A stretch of 64,000 nucleotides of DNA from Megamerina dolium (GCA_963854835.1 OY978525.1:77640128-77704127), one strand, 5' to 3'. Shown: positions 28,331-42,010, counted from the stretch's first letter. Notes: generated from the letters alone by a model not told the origin. Numbers and translations are program-made.

Positions 28331-30095
28331 TGTTACGTTTTTATTCTGCGAGCGTTTAATTCTATTTGAATTACCTTGTTCGATCACTGGATTCTGTTAA
28401 TAATCACTGCAACACTTATTTTATAAAACTATATACAGCAACAATTTATATAATTTACCATTGCCGGCGTAGTAGCCGTCGTATCATGTTGTGCGCATCG
28501 ATATGCCATGAGGAACATTGGTATATGTACATCCCAGTCTCTTTGGTATTTATCTACGACTTTTCTCAAATATTCCTCCAAGGTACGGTTAAATCGTTCT
28601 ACCATGCCATCAGATTGTGGATGCAAAGGTGTTGTACGAGTTTTGTATATACCGTATATATGTATATATGATTTTTTCGACGAACTCTTCCGAATTACCG
28701 GAGAACGCTAGATGACATAAGCGGTCAATATCGGAAGCGAATTCCTGAAGGCTCTCATTACTCCGTTGCACTCGCGATCTCAATTCCACTCGATGTAATT
28801 GACTCTTGTATTCATTTCCATATTTCCGCTGGAGTGTGTCCATCAGTGATTGGTAGCTACCACGATCTTTCTCTGGAATCATCTGTAACACGTCGGAAGC
28901 ATTACCTTTTAATGCGACTATTAAAGCAGCAGTCTTGTCGCTATCATCCCATTGATTCTTCGAAGCTGTTGTCTCGAATTGAAGCTTGAAGATATTGAAT
29001 GGCGTGCTTCCATCAAATGTTGGTGGCTTTAGTTTAATTGTAGTTGACTCTCTTATCACTGATGTGGTTGCTCCACTTATTTTTATTTTATTAAGTTCGC
29101 GCTCTAATTTCTCAAGCTCTTCTTCCAAGTCATCATGTCTGTCTGCATGTTCCTTCAGCTTATCATCCAAATCATCCACATGTTCTTTCAGCTCTGTGAC
29201 TTTGTCATTAATAGCTCCGGAAATTTCCTTAAATCTAATCTCAATTCCGTTTTGTAGTTTTTCGATGACATGTTCTTGACGAGCCGAATGTTCTTGAAGC
29301 TTGGAGTCAATTGTTTTCTAGAATTCTCCCATAATGTTTTCTTGGCGAGACGCATTTTCTTGTAGCTGTTGTTGTTGCTGTTGCATCATGGTTTTCATGA
29401 AATCCATGAGTTGACCACCGAATCTATTTGGCTCTCTTCCTCAGCGTGCACAACTGCTTGTATATCGGCTTCCTCAAAGAACTCATGTTCTTCTACATTA
29501 ATTCCCTTAGCCTCCATAGCTTGCCTCAGCCTTACCAGCAGTTCCGCCTTTGCACCTGATGACGATAGATTCATCTCTACCAACAGCTTTTTAAGCTGGT
29601 CCACTTTTAGTTGGTCAATTTTCACCATCTTTACAGAATCCCACTTCTGACACCAATTGTTACGTCTTTATTCTGTGAGCGTTTAATTCTATTTGAATTA
29701 CCTTGTTCGATCACTGGATTCTGTTAATAATAACTGCAACATTTATTTTATACAACTATATACAGCAACAATTTATTTTAACAAACACTATTTACAATCA
29801 ACTCTGTTTATAATCAACTATTTACAATAACACTTTAATGTACTAGCAACTTTTGCCTCTGTATAGATGTTTGCGCAGTCACGTTCGGAATTCGATTGAT
29901 TCTCACTTCTCAACACTGGCTCTATTTATACTTTGTTGGTAACACCCCAGAATCTTCCTTTATCGAGATTCTTCTCTTTCTTTCTCGTTGGCTTGTTCTG
30001 GTTATTACTTTTTTCTTTTTGTTGACATTCGTTTCGATGCTGCCAATAGTGTCAGTCCAATAGTGATGAGTAACCAACTATCGATACTCGTTACA
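28331..30095 (-). mobile_element. Inverted Gypsy deletion derivative 1 (gag-integrase remnant)
   Basis: On the minus strand: full 438-bp 5' LTR (30095 to 29658), tRNA-Leu-type primer site (about 29655), gag with SAP start (29628 downward), gag core to SGNSEEFVEKI near 28680, then a direct jump to the integrase segment HPQSDGMVERFNRTLEEYL (28626 downward), the same integrase/LTR deletion junction as copy 1, and a 118-bp 3' LTR remnant (28448-28331). Flanked by ATAT on both sides (28327-28330 and 30096-30099). All of protease, RT and RNase H is gone. Gag carries a frameshift near 29400 and a stop at about 29320. The coiled coil differs from copy 1 (extra DDLEEELEKLE), so it is a distinct subfamily. 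Confidence 0.87.
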
Positions 30096-30559
30096 ATATT
30101 GTCAGACACAATTTGATTTTTGGTTTGAATTTTGAAGTTTAAAGTTGCCGCGACAATTGTTGGTGTTATTGTTGTGAATATACAAAGTAAACGCATATAT
30201 CACTAACATTGGAGTTTTGAGTGTGTTACCAAACGTATATCTAACAAATACGTACATTGTTGATGATTGCCATATTAAGTTAACCGAAAGGAAAGGTTTC
30301 GTTTTTTAAATAAATAAATAAAAACACATTGAACAATACATAAATTGTTTTTCTCTTTTTAATTGCTGGGTTGCTTCGCTATTTAGAAAATATTATAGGG
30401 TGCTGGTTAATTCGTCATTTTGCAATTAAATCGAGATTGTCTAACTATTTGCTTGAATTAAATTGAACTTTTGGAAACAAATTGTATTCGACTAGACTCA
30501 ATATTGTTGGTAAATTTATTGAATTTATAAAACGTATAAATTACCAAATAATTACGATC
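30096..30559. other. Leader upstream of BEL copy 1
   Basis: AT-rich, non-coding, followed by the BEL gag ATG at 30560. Identical in layout to 43867-44330. Presumably BEL 5' untranslated or LTR sequence into which the Gypsy derivative inserted. It shows no match to the BEL 3' LTR at 49527. Confidence 0.55.
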
Positions 30560-33500
30560 ATGCCTGGAAGTTTGAGCGATGAAGCTGCTTCTGTTCAAAA
30601 GCCGAGTACTTTAAGGCAGCAAAGTGCAACAGCGCGTGGTAATATAACACGTATCAAAAACATGCTTGATAATCCAACGGTAACTTGGAATGTTATAGAT
30701 TTGGAATGCCGGCTAGAAATCTTAGATTCTTATATTAAACAAATAATGGCATACCAAACCAAGATCGAGAGGGAGGATCCTGACGATGACCGAAGAGGCG
30801 ATATCGAGGATCTTTGCATAAGTGCTAAATCGAGGCTTATTCAGCTTATATAAGCAATATAAGCGTCGAGAGAGTCCAATGTTGGAGAGTACACTTGGTA
30901 TTACCACGCCTCAATCGTCTCGTCTTCCGAATCTGAAATTACCGACATTTAGTGGAAAGTACGCGGAGTACAAAAATTTTATAAACTCATTCAATAACTT
31001 GGTCCATGATGAGCCACATCTAGCGACAATTGAAAAATTTAATCATTTTTTGAGTTGTTTATCGGGTGATGCGCTCAGAACGGTAAAAGCTTCTGTGACT
31101 TGAAGCCAATTATAAGAAAGCATTGGATCGTTTAGCAGAACGATACGATAAAAAAGTTTTGATATTTTTTGATAATATCGAGCAGTTATTTGACATTCCA
31201 AAAATGACCAAACCAAATGCTTCAGCGCTTAGAAATGTAACCACATTTCTAAGCGCTGTATCCGCAATATACGATTCGTTACTATCATTGGGTACAGAGA
31301 TGGATATAACAAATGCATTACTCATTCAACTGGTACTATCAAAAGTTGATCGGTCAAATAAAATTAAACGAGTCGTTGCCAACATTGCAAAAGACGTTGC
31401 TTGATTGGATAGTTTCTGGTCGGTATAAATCACTTGAAAATTCGAAAAGTGGAGCATGCTATTTAGTAAATAAAAATAGCGATATTCAGTTGGCCTCTTT
31501 AGATGCTATTGTGCATACGTTTTGGGAAATAGAAGAAGTACCAAGCACATCCAAAAAGTTTACGAAAGAACAAATGAGTTGCGAACAACATTTTATGAAG
31601 AGTACCAAGCGATTACCAACTGGTCGTTTTGGAGTTCGGTTGCCATTTAAAATGAATTCGTCAGCACTCGGAGCTTCATATGAAACGGCAAAACGACGAT
31701 TTTTGTCACTTGAGCGTAGGCTTATGAGGACACCTGATGTCAAAGAAATGTATAATAATTTTATGATCGAAAATTTGTCGTTAGGCCACATGTCTAAAAC
31801 GGAAAACATAATTCCGACAGGTCCACATTATTTCATACCACACCAAATTGTCATTGCCTGAGAGTTTGACAACCAAGTTAAGAGTTGTGTTTGATGCCTC
31901 ATGTAAAATATCATCCAATATCTCATTGAACGATACTCTAAAGGTCGGCCCAACTATTTAACCAGAGCTCTATACAAATTTACTGAAATTGCGTTGTCGT
32001 AAATTTGCCATTACGGCAGATATTACAAAAATGTATAGACAAGTACAAGTCCATGAAGCAGACCAACAATTTTAGCTTATTTTGTGGCGGAAACATCCAA
32101 ATATGCCTATACAAATGTACAAACTAAACACAATAACATATGGCACTGCACCAGCACCGTTCTTGGCTATTCGGTGCTTAAATGAACTTGGCAATATTAA
32201 TAGAGAAATGCGTGCAATTTCAAGGGTTATACAAGAGGACCTCTATGTGAACGATTTATTGTCAGGTGCTGAAACATTGGAGGAGCTTGAAAGCATTCAA
32301 TATGATATAACAAAAATTCTCGATTCAGCTGGCTTTAAGTTGGCGAAATGGTATTCTAACCACCAGGTTCTCAATAATAGCGACAATGTTGAAAAAGAAA
32401 TCACATTTAACGACACCGAAACCACTAAAACTCTGGGTATCCGAAAAGTGATAAGCTTCATTTTATTCTCGTTGCAAATTTTGATACTTTGAAGGCTACT
32501 AAGCGCAATATTTTGTCGGTGTCTTCCCGGTTGTTTGACCCATTGGGACTTCTATGCCCAGTTATTACAAAAGCAAAAATATTGCTGCAAGAATTGTGGT
32601 TGTTAAAGTTAGACTGGGATGAATCAGTTCCAATGTCGGTGGCTACAAGCTGGGAGATCTTTAATAAAACTTCCGAAAAATTCCAGAGATACATGTTGTT
32701 CGATACGTGAATATTTCTTCGATATCAACAGTTCAAATTCACGGTTTCGCTGATGCATCTATGCGTGCATATGGTTGTTGTATATATATACGTAGCAAAT
32801 GTGGTAGTAATTACAAGTCCATACTGTTTACAGCCAAGTCGAAAGTTGCTCCACTTAAAACTAAAACTCTTCCAAGACTTGAGCTTTGTGCCGCTCACTT
32901 GTTAGCAAAAGTGTGGAAAATTGTAGAGCCAATTTTATTGCCATACGCAGAAAAAGCTTAAAGCTGGCTTAAAAAGCACCCATCCACATTATCAACTTTT
33001 GTTGGGAATAGGGTATCGGACATTCAAGAATTGGCGACTAAAGCCACATGGAGGCACGTTCCAACTGCTCAGAACCCTGCGGATATTGTATCGCGAAGTT
33101 GCAATGTAGATGAGCTATGTCAGTCTATATGGTTTGATGGTCCTACATTTTTAATGGAGGAGGAAGATAATTGGCCTGTAAATGCCCACTTTGAGCCCGC
33201 AGAAACATTGTCATCGACAGAAATGCGCAAGTCTAAAGCGATCGTACTCGTTGTTGAAAAAGAACGTAACATAATCTACGAAATAATTGAAAATTCATAG
33301 TCGTACATGAAAATATTGCGAACACTTGCATATGTTTATCGATTTATAAAGCCGATCAAAAATGGCCATACAGAACAACCAATTACAGCAAAAGAACTTG
33401 AGCTATCATTTTTCAAAGTCGTCGAAATAATTCAGCATGAGGAATACGCTGAAAAAATAAAATGTATGAAAAGCTCATTGTTATTAAGCAAACAACTCCA

Positions 33501-34304
33501 ACAATTAAATCCGTTTCTGCACGAATTTGAAGAAAATGGCAGAAAAATTACTTTAGTGCGTGTTGGTGGCAGATTACTGAATGCCCCACTACCTTATGAT
33601 ACTAAGCATCCTTTATTGATGCCTAAGTCCCGATTCGTAACTCTGTATGCCACCCATTTGCATTTGTCAAATTGTCATGCAGGACCACGAGCTCTAATTG
33701 GTCTAATGCGGCTAAAAATATGGTCAATAAATTCAAGAGAAGTGGCTCGTAATGTAGTTCGCAATTGCATACATTGTTTTAGGTACAAGACTAGATTAAT
33801 GACACAAATTATGGGGAATTTACCTAGAGACCGACTTTTATCAGTGCGACCATTTTTGATAACCGGAGTAGCTTTTTGTGGTCCGATATACACGTCATAT
33901 AGAATTCGTGGTAGACCTCCTTATAAGACATATGTATATTCGTTTGTTTTTCGTCAAAGGCTGTTCACATCGAAGCTAACGCTTTCATTTCTTGTTTTAA
34001 AAGGTTCATCGGGAGGAGAGGTCTTCCAGAGAAGGTTATGTGCGACAACGCTACAAATTTCGTGGGAGCCAATGCAAAGCTGAAAGAGCTGAACGACGTG
34101 TTTTTCGGAGAGCAGAGTCAGAACAAAATACTCAATTTCGTAGCAGAGAGAGTAGTGACATTCGAATTCATCCCGCCGCGCGCCCCTCATTTCGGAGGCC
34201 TGTGGGAAGCGGCCGTCAAATACATGAAGAATCTTTTTTATCGCACCGTCGCGCACGCCAACCTAACGTTCGAAGAATTGTCAACCGTCTTGGTCGAAAT
34301 AGAG
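30560..34304 (+). pseudogene. BEL/Pao element copy 1, left arm of a palindrome
   Basis: Gag starts MPGSLSDEAASVQKPS (30560). After a frameshift near 30845 it continues as RRESPMLESTLGI ... LPTFSGKYAEYKNFINSFNNLV and, after another shift, LDRLAERYDKKV. At about 31345 a ~990-bp deletion (relative to 45121-46113) removes the gag end, knuckles and protease start. Pol then follows: late protease/linker (31350-31861), RT (ITADITKMYRQVQVHEA, YVNDLLSGAETLEEL), RNase H (VQIHGFADASMRAYG, TLPRLELCAAHLLA), integrase zinc region and core ([54 protein letters not shown]). YVND replaces the YVDD active site. It ends abruptly at 34304. Confidence 0.88.
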
Positions 34305-34412
34305 TAGTATGGCCTTTAAAGATCACCCGATTAATAAATGCGCTGGCGTGAGCGCCTCTCCGTCGCTGGGATCTTCGGACATTGGAGCGATCGGCCTTGA
34401 ATTTAAAATGGC
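34305..34412. other. Spacer at the centre of the BEL palindrome
   Basis: 108 bp of minus-strand BEL integrase sequence ([21 protein letters not shown]) present only once, joined to the plus-strand copy at AGAGTAGTATGGCC. Confidence 0.85.
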
Positions 34413-37400
34413 CTCTATTTCGACCAAGACGGTTGACAATTCTTCGAACGTTAGGTTGGCGTGTGCGACGGTGCGATAAAAAAGATTCTTCATGTATTTG
34501 ACGGCCGCTTCCCACAGGCCTCCGAAATGAGGGGTGCGCGGCGGGATGAATTCGAATGTCACTACTCTCTCTGCTACGAAATTGAGTATTTTGTTCTGAC
34601 TCTGCTCTCCGAAAAACACGTCGTTCAGCTCTTTCAGCTTTGCATTGGCTCCCACGAAATTTGTAGCGTTGTCGCACATAACCTTCTCTGGAAGACCTCT
34701 CCTCCCGATGAACCTTTTAAAACAAGAAATGAAAGCGTTAGCTTCGATGTGAACAGCCTTTGACGAAAAACAAACGAATATACATATGTCTTATAAGGAG
34801 GTCTACCACGAATTCTATATGACGTGTATATCGGACCACAAAAAGCTACTCCGGTTATCAAAAATGGTCGCACTGATAAAAGTCGGTCTCTAGGTAAATT
34901 CCCCATAATTTGTGTCATTAATCTAGTCTTGTACCTAAAACAATGTATGCAATTGCGAACTACATTACGAGCCACTTCTCTTGAATTTATTGACCATATT
35001 TTTAGCCGCATTAGACCAATTAGAGCTCGTGGTCCTGCATGACAATTTGACAAATGCAAATGGGTGGCATACAGAGTTACGAATCGGGACTTAGGCATCA
35101 ATAAAGGATGCTTAGTATCATAAGGTAGTGGGGCATTCAGTAATCTGCCACCAACACGCACTAAAGTAATTTTTCTGCCATTTTCTTCAAATTCGTGCAG
35201 AAACGGATTTAATTGTTGGAGTTGTTTGCTTAATAACAATGAGCTTTTCATACATTTTATTTTTTCAGCGTATTCCTCATGCTGAATTATTTCGACGACT
35301 TTGAAAAATGATAGCTCAAGTTCTTTTGCTGTAATTGGTTGTTCTGTATGGCCATTTTTGATCGGCTTTATAAATCGATAAACATATGCAAGTGTTCGCA
35401 ATATTTTCATGTACGACTATGAATTTTCAATTATTTCGTAGATTATGTTACGTTCTTTTTCAACAACGAGTACGATCGCTTTAGACTTGCGCATTTCTGT
35501 CGATGACAATGTTTCTGCGGGCTCAAAGTGGGCATTTACAGGCCAATTATCTTCCTCCTCCATTAAAAATGTAGGACCATCAAACCATATAGACAGGCAT
35601 AGCTCATCTACATTGCAACTTCGCGATACAATATCCGCAGGGTTCTGAGCAGTTGGAACGTGCCTCCATGTGGCTTTAGTCGCCAATTCTTGAATGTCCG
35701 ATACCCTATTCCCAACAAAAGTTGATAATGTGGATGGGTGCTTTTTAAGCCAGCTTTAAGCTTTTTCTGCGTATGGCAATAAAATTGGCTCTACAATTTT
35801 CCACACTTTTGCTAACAAGTGAGCGGCACAAAGCTCAAGTCTTGGAAGAGTTTTAGTTTTAAGTGGAGCAACTTTCGACTTGGCTGTAAACAGTATGGAC
35901 TTGTAATTACTACCACATTTGCTACGTATATATATACAACAACCATATGCACGCATAGATGCATCAGCGAAACCGTGAATTTGAACTGTTGATATCGAAG
36001 AAATATTCACGTATCGAACAACATGAATCTCTGGAATTTTTCGGAAGTTTTTTTAAAGATCTCCCAGCTTGTAGCCACCGACATTGGAACTGATTCATCC
36101 CAGTCTAACTTTAACAACCACAATTCTTGCAGCAATATTTTTGCTTTTGTAATAACTGGGCATAGAAGTCCCAATGGGTCAAACAACCGGGAAGACACCG
36201 ACAAAATATTGCGCTTAGTAGCCTTCAAAGTATCAAAATTTGCAACGAGAATAAAATGAAGCTTATCACTTTTCGGATACCCAGAGTTTTAGTGGTTTCG
36301 GTGTCGTTAAATGTGATTTCTTTTTCAACATTGTCGCTATTATTGAGAACCTGGTGGTTAGAATACCATTTCGCCAACTTAAAGCCAGCTGAATCGAGAA
36401 TTTTTGTTATATCATATTGAATGCTTTCAAGCTCCTCCAATGTTTCAGCACCTGACAATAAATCGTTCACATAGAGGTCCTCTTGTATAACCCTTGAAAT
36501 TGCACGCATTTCTCTATTAATATTGCCAAGTTCATTTAAGCACCGAATAGCCAAGAACGGTGCTGGTGCAGTGCCATATGTTATTGTGTTTAGTTTGTAC
36601 ATTTGTATAGGCATATTTGGATGTTTCCGCCACAAAATAAGCTAAAATTGTTGGTCTGCTTCATGGACTTGTACTTGTCTATACATTTTTGTAATATCTG
36701 CCGTAATGGCAAATTTACGACAACGCAATTTCAGTAAATTTGTATAGAGCTCTGGTTAAATAGTTGGGCCGACCTTTAGAGTATCGTTCAATGAGATATT
36801 GGATGATATTTTACATGAGGCATCAAACACAACTCTTAACTTGGTTGTCAAACTCTCAGGCAATGACAATTTGGTGTGGTATGAAATAATGTGGACCTGT
36901 CGGAATTATGTTTTCCGTTTTAGACATGTGGCCTAACGACAAATTTTCGATCATAAAATTATTATACATTTCTTTGACATCAGGTGTCCTCATAAGCCTA
37001 CGCTCAAGTGACAAAAATCGTCGTTTTGCCGTTTCATATGAAGCTCCGAGTGCTGACGAATTCATTTTAAATGGCAACCGAACTCCAAAACGACCAGTTG
37101 GTAATCGCTTGGTACTCTTCATAAAATGTTGTTCGCAACTCATTTGTTCTTTCGTAAACTTTTTGGATGTGCTTGGTACTTCTTCTATTTCCCAAAACGT
37201 ATGCACAATAGCATCTAAAGAGGCCAACTGAATATCGCTATTTTTATTTACTAAATAGCATGCTCCACTTTTCGAATTTTCAAGTGATTTATACCGACCA
37301 GAAACTATCCAATCAAGCAACGTCTTTTGCAATGTTGGCAACGACTCGTTTAATTTTATTTGACCGATTGATAAAAGTTCGAAAAATATATTGGCACCAA

Positions 37401-37735
37401 TAAACAAATCAAATTTTTGTCTTTTATTAAAGTGGGGATCTGCCAGCTCAATATTCCCCGGGACTTGCCACGAATCAACGGCTAAATTAACTTCAGGTTG
37501 GTAACTCGAGATGGACTGTATGACCCAAAAATCTGCTTGAAACCTGTAGTCATTAACTCTTGATTCTACAATCGTATTAACTTTATGTCGTAAGTTCGCA
37601 TTTAACTCCCCAATACCCGATAAATTTAGATCTTTAAATTCTCGTTTTAAATGTAATTTCTGTGCACAATCTTCACTCATGAAATTTATTTGTGATCCAG
37701 AGTCTAAAAGCGCTCTTACTAGGTGGGTACTTCCA
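34310..37735 (-). pseudogene. BEL/Pao element, inverted copy (right arm of palindrome)
   Basis: Minus-strand copy corresponding to 45743-49172 of BEL copy 2: protease ([17 protein letters not shown] at about 37680-37720) through linker, RT with YVND, RNase H and most of the integrase. It shares with the plus copies the same stops (after HQIVIA, after EKA, after IENS) and the same frameshift near the MCDNATNF motif, so these lesions predate the duplication. At 37735 it joins sequence matching the region downstream of the BEL 3' LTR start (TTATAAAACCACAGC). It pairs with 31351-34304 over about 2.95 kb. Confidence 0.88.
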
Positions 37736-38065
<330 letters not shown>

Positions 38066-38072
38066 CATTTAC

Positions 38073-38177
38073 CAGGTGTACAAGCTTAAATCCGGTGTTG
38101 TTCGGAAAAAAAACACATTTTTTTCATAGTATTTGCCCTCACTAGCTATACATTTTTCCCATCTCTCGGGCAATTTG
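38073..38177 (-). mobile_element. Mariner terminal fragment (duplication copy)
   Basis: CAGGTGTACAAGCTTAAATC and the next ~85 bp match the left end of the mariner at 50141. It breaks at 38177 directly into Gypsy gag sequence, marking the cassette junction. Confidence 0.88.
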
Positions 38178-39528
38178 TGTATGGTAGAGATGAATCTATC
38201 GTCATCAGGTGTAAAGGCGGAACTGCTGGTGAGGCTGAGGCAAGCTATGGAGGCTAAGGGAATAAATGTAGAAGAACATGAGTTCTTCGAGGAAGTCGAT
38301 ATACAAGCAGTTGTGCACGCTGAGGAAGAGAGCAAAATAGATTCGAGTGGTCAACTCATGGAATTCATGAAAACCATGATGCAACAGCAGCAACAACAGC
38401 TACAAGAAAATGCGTCTCGCATTAACTCCAAGTTTCAAGAACATTCGGTACGTCAAGAAAACGCTATGGGAGAATTCCAGAAAACAATTGACTACAAGCT
38501 TCAAGAACATTCGACTGAATTGCTTATAGAAATTCAAGAAGGTTCGGCTCGACAAGAACACGTCATCGAAAATCTACAAAAAGGAATTGAGATTAGATTT
38601 CAGGAAATTTCCGGAACCATTAATGAAAAAGTCATGGATCTGAAGCAACATGTAGATGACTTGGAAGATAAGTTCGAGAAATTACAGCACGATCTCAACC
38701 AACTAAAAATAAATGGGCCAGCCACATCAGTGATTAGAGATTCAAGTACAATCAAACTAAAGCCACCAACATTTGACGGAAGCGCGCCATTCAATATCTT
38801 CAAGCTTCAATTCGAGACAACAGCTTCGAAGAATCAATGGGATGATAGCGACAAGACTGCTGCTTTAATAGTCGCATTAAAAGGTAATGCTTCCGACGTG
38901 TTACAGATGATTCCAGAGAAAGATCGTGGTAGCTATCAGTCACTGATGGACACTCCAGCGAAAATATGGAAATGAATACAAGAGTCAATTACATCGAGTG
39001 GAATTGAGATCGCGAGTGCAACGGAGTAATGAGAGCCTTCAGGAATTCGCTTCCGATATTTAGCGCTTATGTCATCTAGCGTTCTCCGGTAATTCGGAAG
39101 AGTTCGTCGAAAAAATCAAAATAGAGGCTTTCATAGATGGCATACGTGATGGAGAGACAAAGCGTGCCCTAGTCATGTCACCAAGGAATACTTATGCCGA
39201 AACAGTCAGTAGTGCATTGACTTTTGAAGACGCCAGTTTGGTGTGTCGACCAATGCCACGGGTACGCCAACTAGAAACAGAAACAGCAGATCTGGTTGAA
39301 GCACTGTGTCAGGCATTCAAATCTGTAGTGCAGCCTGAAGGAAGAATAACAGGTCGACGCGAAAACAAATTTACTGGTAAGTGCTTTATTTGCGACAAAC
39401 CAGGACACATGGCGCGTGACTGCCGTCTACGACGAAAGCGGTCAAGATCCAATTCTCCAGGAAGACAAAAGAAGGAGAATAAGGTGGATAGCGATCGCTC
39501 CACTAACACAAATCCATCGTTAAACTAA
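38178..39528 (+). pseudogene. Gypsy gag copy 2, frameshifted
   Basis: Collinear with 24134-25481. The SAP domain is truncated (starts VEMNLSSSGVKAEL after the mariner junction). A 2-bp loss at about 38953 (ACACTCC against ACACACTCC) ends the frame at DTPAKIWK. A TAG at 39061 replaces GAG. The CCHC knuckle CFICDKPGHMARDC at about 39385 is intact in an open 3' part (39175-39528). Confidence 0.88.
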
Positions 39529-39566
39529 ATCGAGTCAGTTCAGCGGGGCGTAAACTGACTCCAACA

Positions 39567-41911
39567 GTGGGTGGCCCCATCATTCACATTTCACAACTAC
39601 AGCGTGTGCCAAGCAGCTTGACTATTGATGGAAAATTGGACAATATGGAATTCATGTTAACCCTGGACACTGGTGCATCACATTCTATAATCAAGAGCGA
39701 TTTCGTAAAGAGGTTTGAGCCTTTAATGGGAATAAAATTGCGTACAGCAACGGGTGAGGATGAACAAATTCTGGGTAAGATAAAGAAACGAGTATCTATT
39801 GAAAATTGCACGTGGGAACATGAATTCATTGTGGCCTACATCATCGATGACGTAATAAATGGTGTTGATTTTATGATTGACAACGGATTTACGTTAGATT
39901 TAAATCAACGGATACTACGTTATGCAAATGTCGAATTACCATTGAACATCGGTTACAAACGGAGTGGAAACATAAAACAGGTACTGGCATGTCAACGCCA
40001 AGAGGTTCCAGCAAAATCAGAAGCGGTGATTTGGGCACAGATAAATGTGGATGATGGGACAGCCAAGTTGTGGTTAGTGGAAGCAGATAAAGAAATACAA
40101 AATAAAAACATCATACTTGGTAGGACGTTAGTAGAACCTAAAGAAAATGGAATAGTACCGGTGCGAATATTAAATCCAACTAATACATCTACAGTTGTGA
40201 AGAAAGGAATGGTGATTGGTTATTGCCAGGAAGTTACTGCCGTAGTAGACTGCGAAAAGGGTTCGTCGATAAAAAGTGGAAGATCAGGAACTGTCAGAGC
40301 GGAAATAAAAGCACAGATGGAAGAATGGGCAGGTGTGCTTACCAACCAGCAAAAAGAAAAGGCTTTACAAGTATTGGAGAATTACAGTTCAATCTTTTCT
40401 TCAAATGCAAAAACTGGAGGAAGAACAAACCATTTGTGTGGGGCGAGGATCAACAGAAAGCATTCGAACAGCTGAAAGAAAAACTCTGTTCAGCACCAAT
40501 ATTAGCGTATCCAGTACCTGGTCAAAAGTTTGTGTTGGACACAGATGCGAGTGGCTATGGAATAGGTGGTGTGCTCTCTCAGATCATAGATGGGCAAGAA
40601 AAAGTAATGGCATACTACAGTAAAATCCTGTCGAAGCCAGAAAGAAATTACTGTGTCACACGAAGAGAGTTGCTCGCAATACTAGAATGTGTAAAGTATT
40701 TCCATAACTACTTGTACGGTCAGTCATTTCATCTACGAACTGACCACTCAGCGCTAAGGTGGTTATTACAATTTAAAAACCCAGAAGGACAATTGGGGCG
40801 TTGGATTGAAAGGCTGCAGAGTTATGATTTTACCATCGAACATCGTAAAGGAGGACAGCACGGCAACGCGGATGCTCTATCTCGTCGTCCTTGCAAAATG
40901 GAATGTAAACATTGTTCTCGAGTGCAGAGCAAGGAGCACATTGTCGACATACGACTTACGAATATATTGCCGGAGGAGTCATGGACCACCGAACGAGTGC
41001 AAGAAGATCAGCGGAACGACCCAGATCTCGTTAAGATTATGGAATACAAGGAGCAGGGCATACGTCCAGATTGGCACGAAATGGCTAATGAGAGTCCAAT
41101 AGCAAAAGCATACTGGGCGCAGTGGCAAAGCCTGCACTTACGAGATGGATGTTTATTTCGAACATGGGAAAGTGAAGATGGAAAAATCAGTAATGATCTT
41201 CTAGTGGTACCCAAGGCAAGAATAAATGAAGTGATAGCTGAGTATCACAATGCCTCCAGTGGAGGGCATTTGGGAATCACCAAAACCGTCGAGAAAATAA
41301 AGAAACGATTTTATTGGGTTGGATGTCATGACCATGTCGCTGATTGGATTCGGAAGTGTAAGCAATGTGCAATGGTCAAGGGTCTCACAAAGAAAAGTCG
41401 TGGTAAGATGCACCAATACACCGTGGGTGCTCCATTTGAGCGAATTGCTATGGAAATAGCTGGGCCATTTCCAAAAGGCAACGCAGGAAACAAGTATGTT
41501 CTGGTGGTTATAGATTACTTCAGTAAATGGCCTGAAGCATACCCCATTCCAAATCAAGAAGCTAGTACAGTTGCGGATGTATTCGTTAACCAATGGATTA
41601 CTCGTTTTGGTGTACCGATGGTGTTACACTCAGACCAAGGTCGAAATTTCGAATCAGTTGTATTCCAAGAGATATGCCGTATGCTGGGTATATACAAAAC
41701 TCGTACAACACCTTTGCATCCACAATCTGATGGCATGGTAGAACGATTTAACCGTACCTTGGAGGAATATTTGAGAAAAGTCGTAGATAAATACCAAAGA
41801 GACTGGGATGTACATATACCAATGTTCCTCATGGCATATCGATGCGCACAACATGATACGACGGCTACTATGCCGGCAATGGTAAATTATATAAATTGTT
41901 GCTGTATATAG
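39567..41911 (+). pseudogene. Gypsy pol copy 2: open protease and RNase H-integrase frames, no RT
   Basis: Protease frame 39567-40475 (DTGASHSII near 39667). A second open frame 40223-41911 (562 codons) contains RNase H (FVLDTDASGYGIGGVL, LRTDHSALRWLL, NADALSRRP), the integrase HHCC zinc region (about 41240-41380) and DDE core (FERIAMEIAGPFP with D to E at the first conserved DIAG position, VLHSDQGRNFES, DGMVERFNRTLEEYL). The frame copy 1 lost is intact here, but the RT core is absent in the same place as in copy 1 (about 40400), so the protein cannot support replication. It ends in LTR-derived VNYINCCC. Confidence 0.88.
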
Positions 41912-42010
41912 TTTTATAAAATAAGTGTTGCAGTGATTATTAACAGAATCCAGTGATCGAACAGGGTAACTCAAATAGAATTAAACGCTCACAGAATAAA
42001 AAACGTAACA

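Larger units (their letters stand above)
38178..42010 (+). mobile_element. Gypsy element copy 2, 5'-truncated
   Basis: Lacks the LTR, primer site and first ~16 gag codons. Otherwise collinear with 24134-27961, including the same RT deletion and the same truncated 3' LTR (about 41895-42010), followed by ATAT and one minisatellite unit. Differs from copy 1 by scattered substitutions and small indels. Confidence 0.9.

Noticed and set aside
34040..34351. Arg-rich alternative frames ([18 protein letters not shown] type, also 34216-34677 and 48802-49506)
   Set aside because: They are out-of-frame shadows of the BEL integrase ([17 protein letters not shown]).
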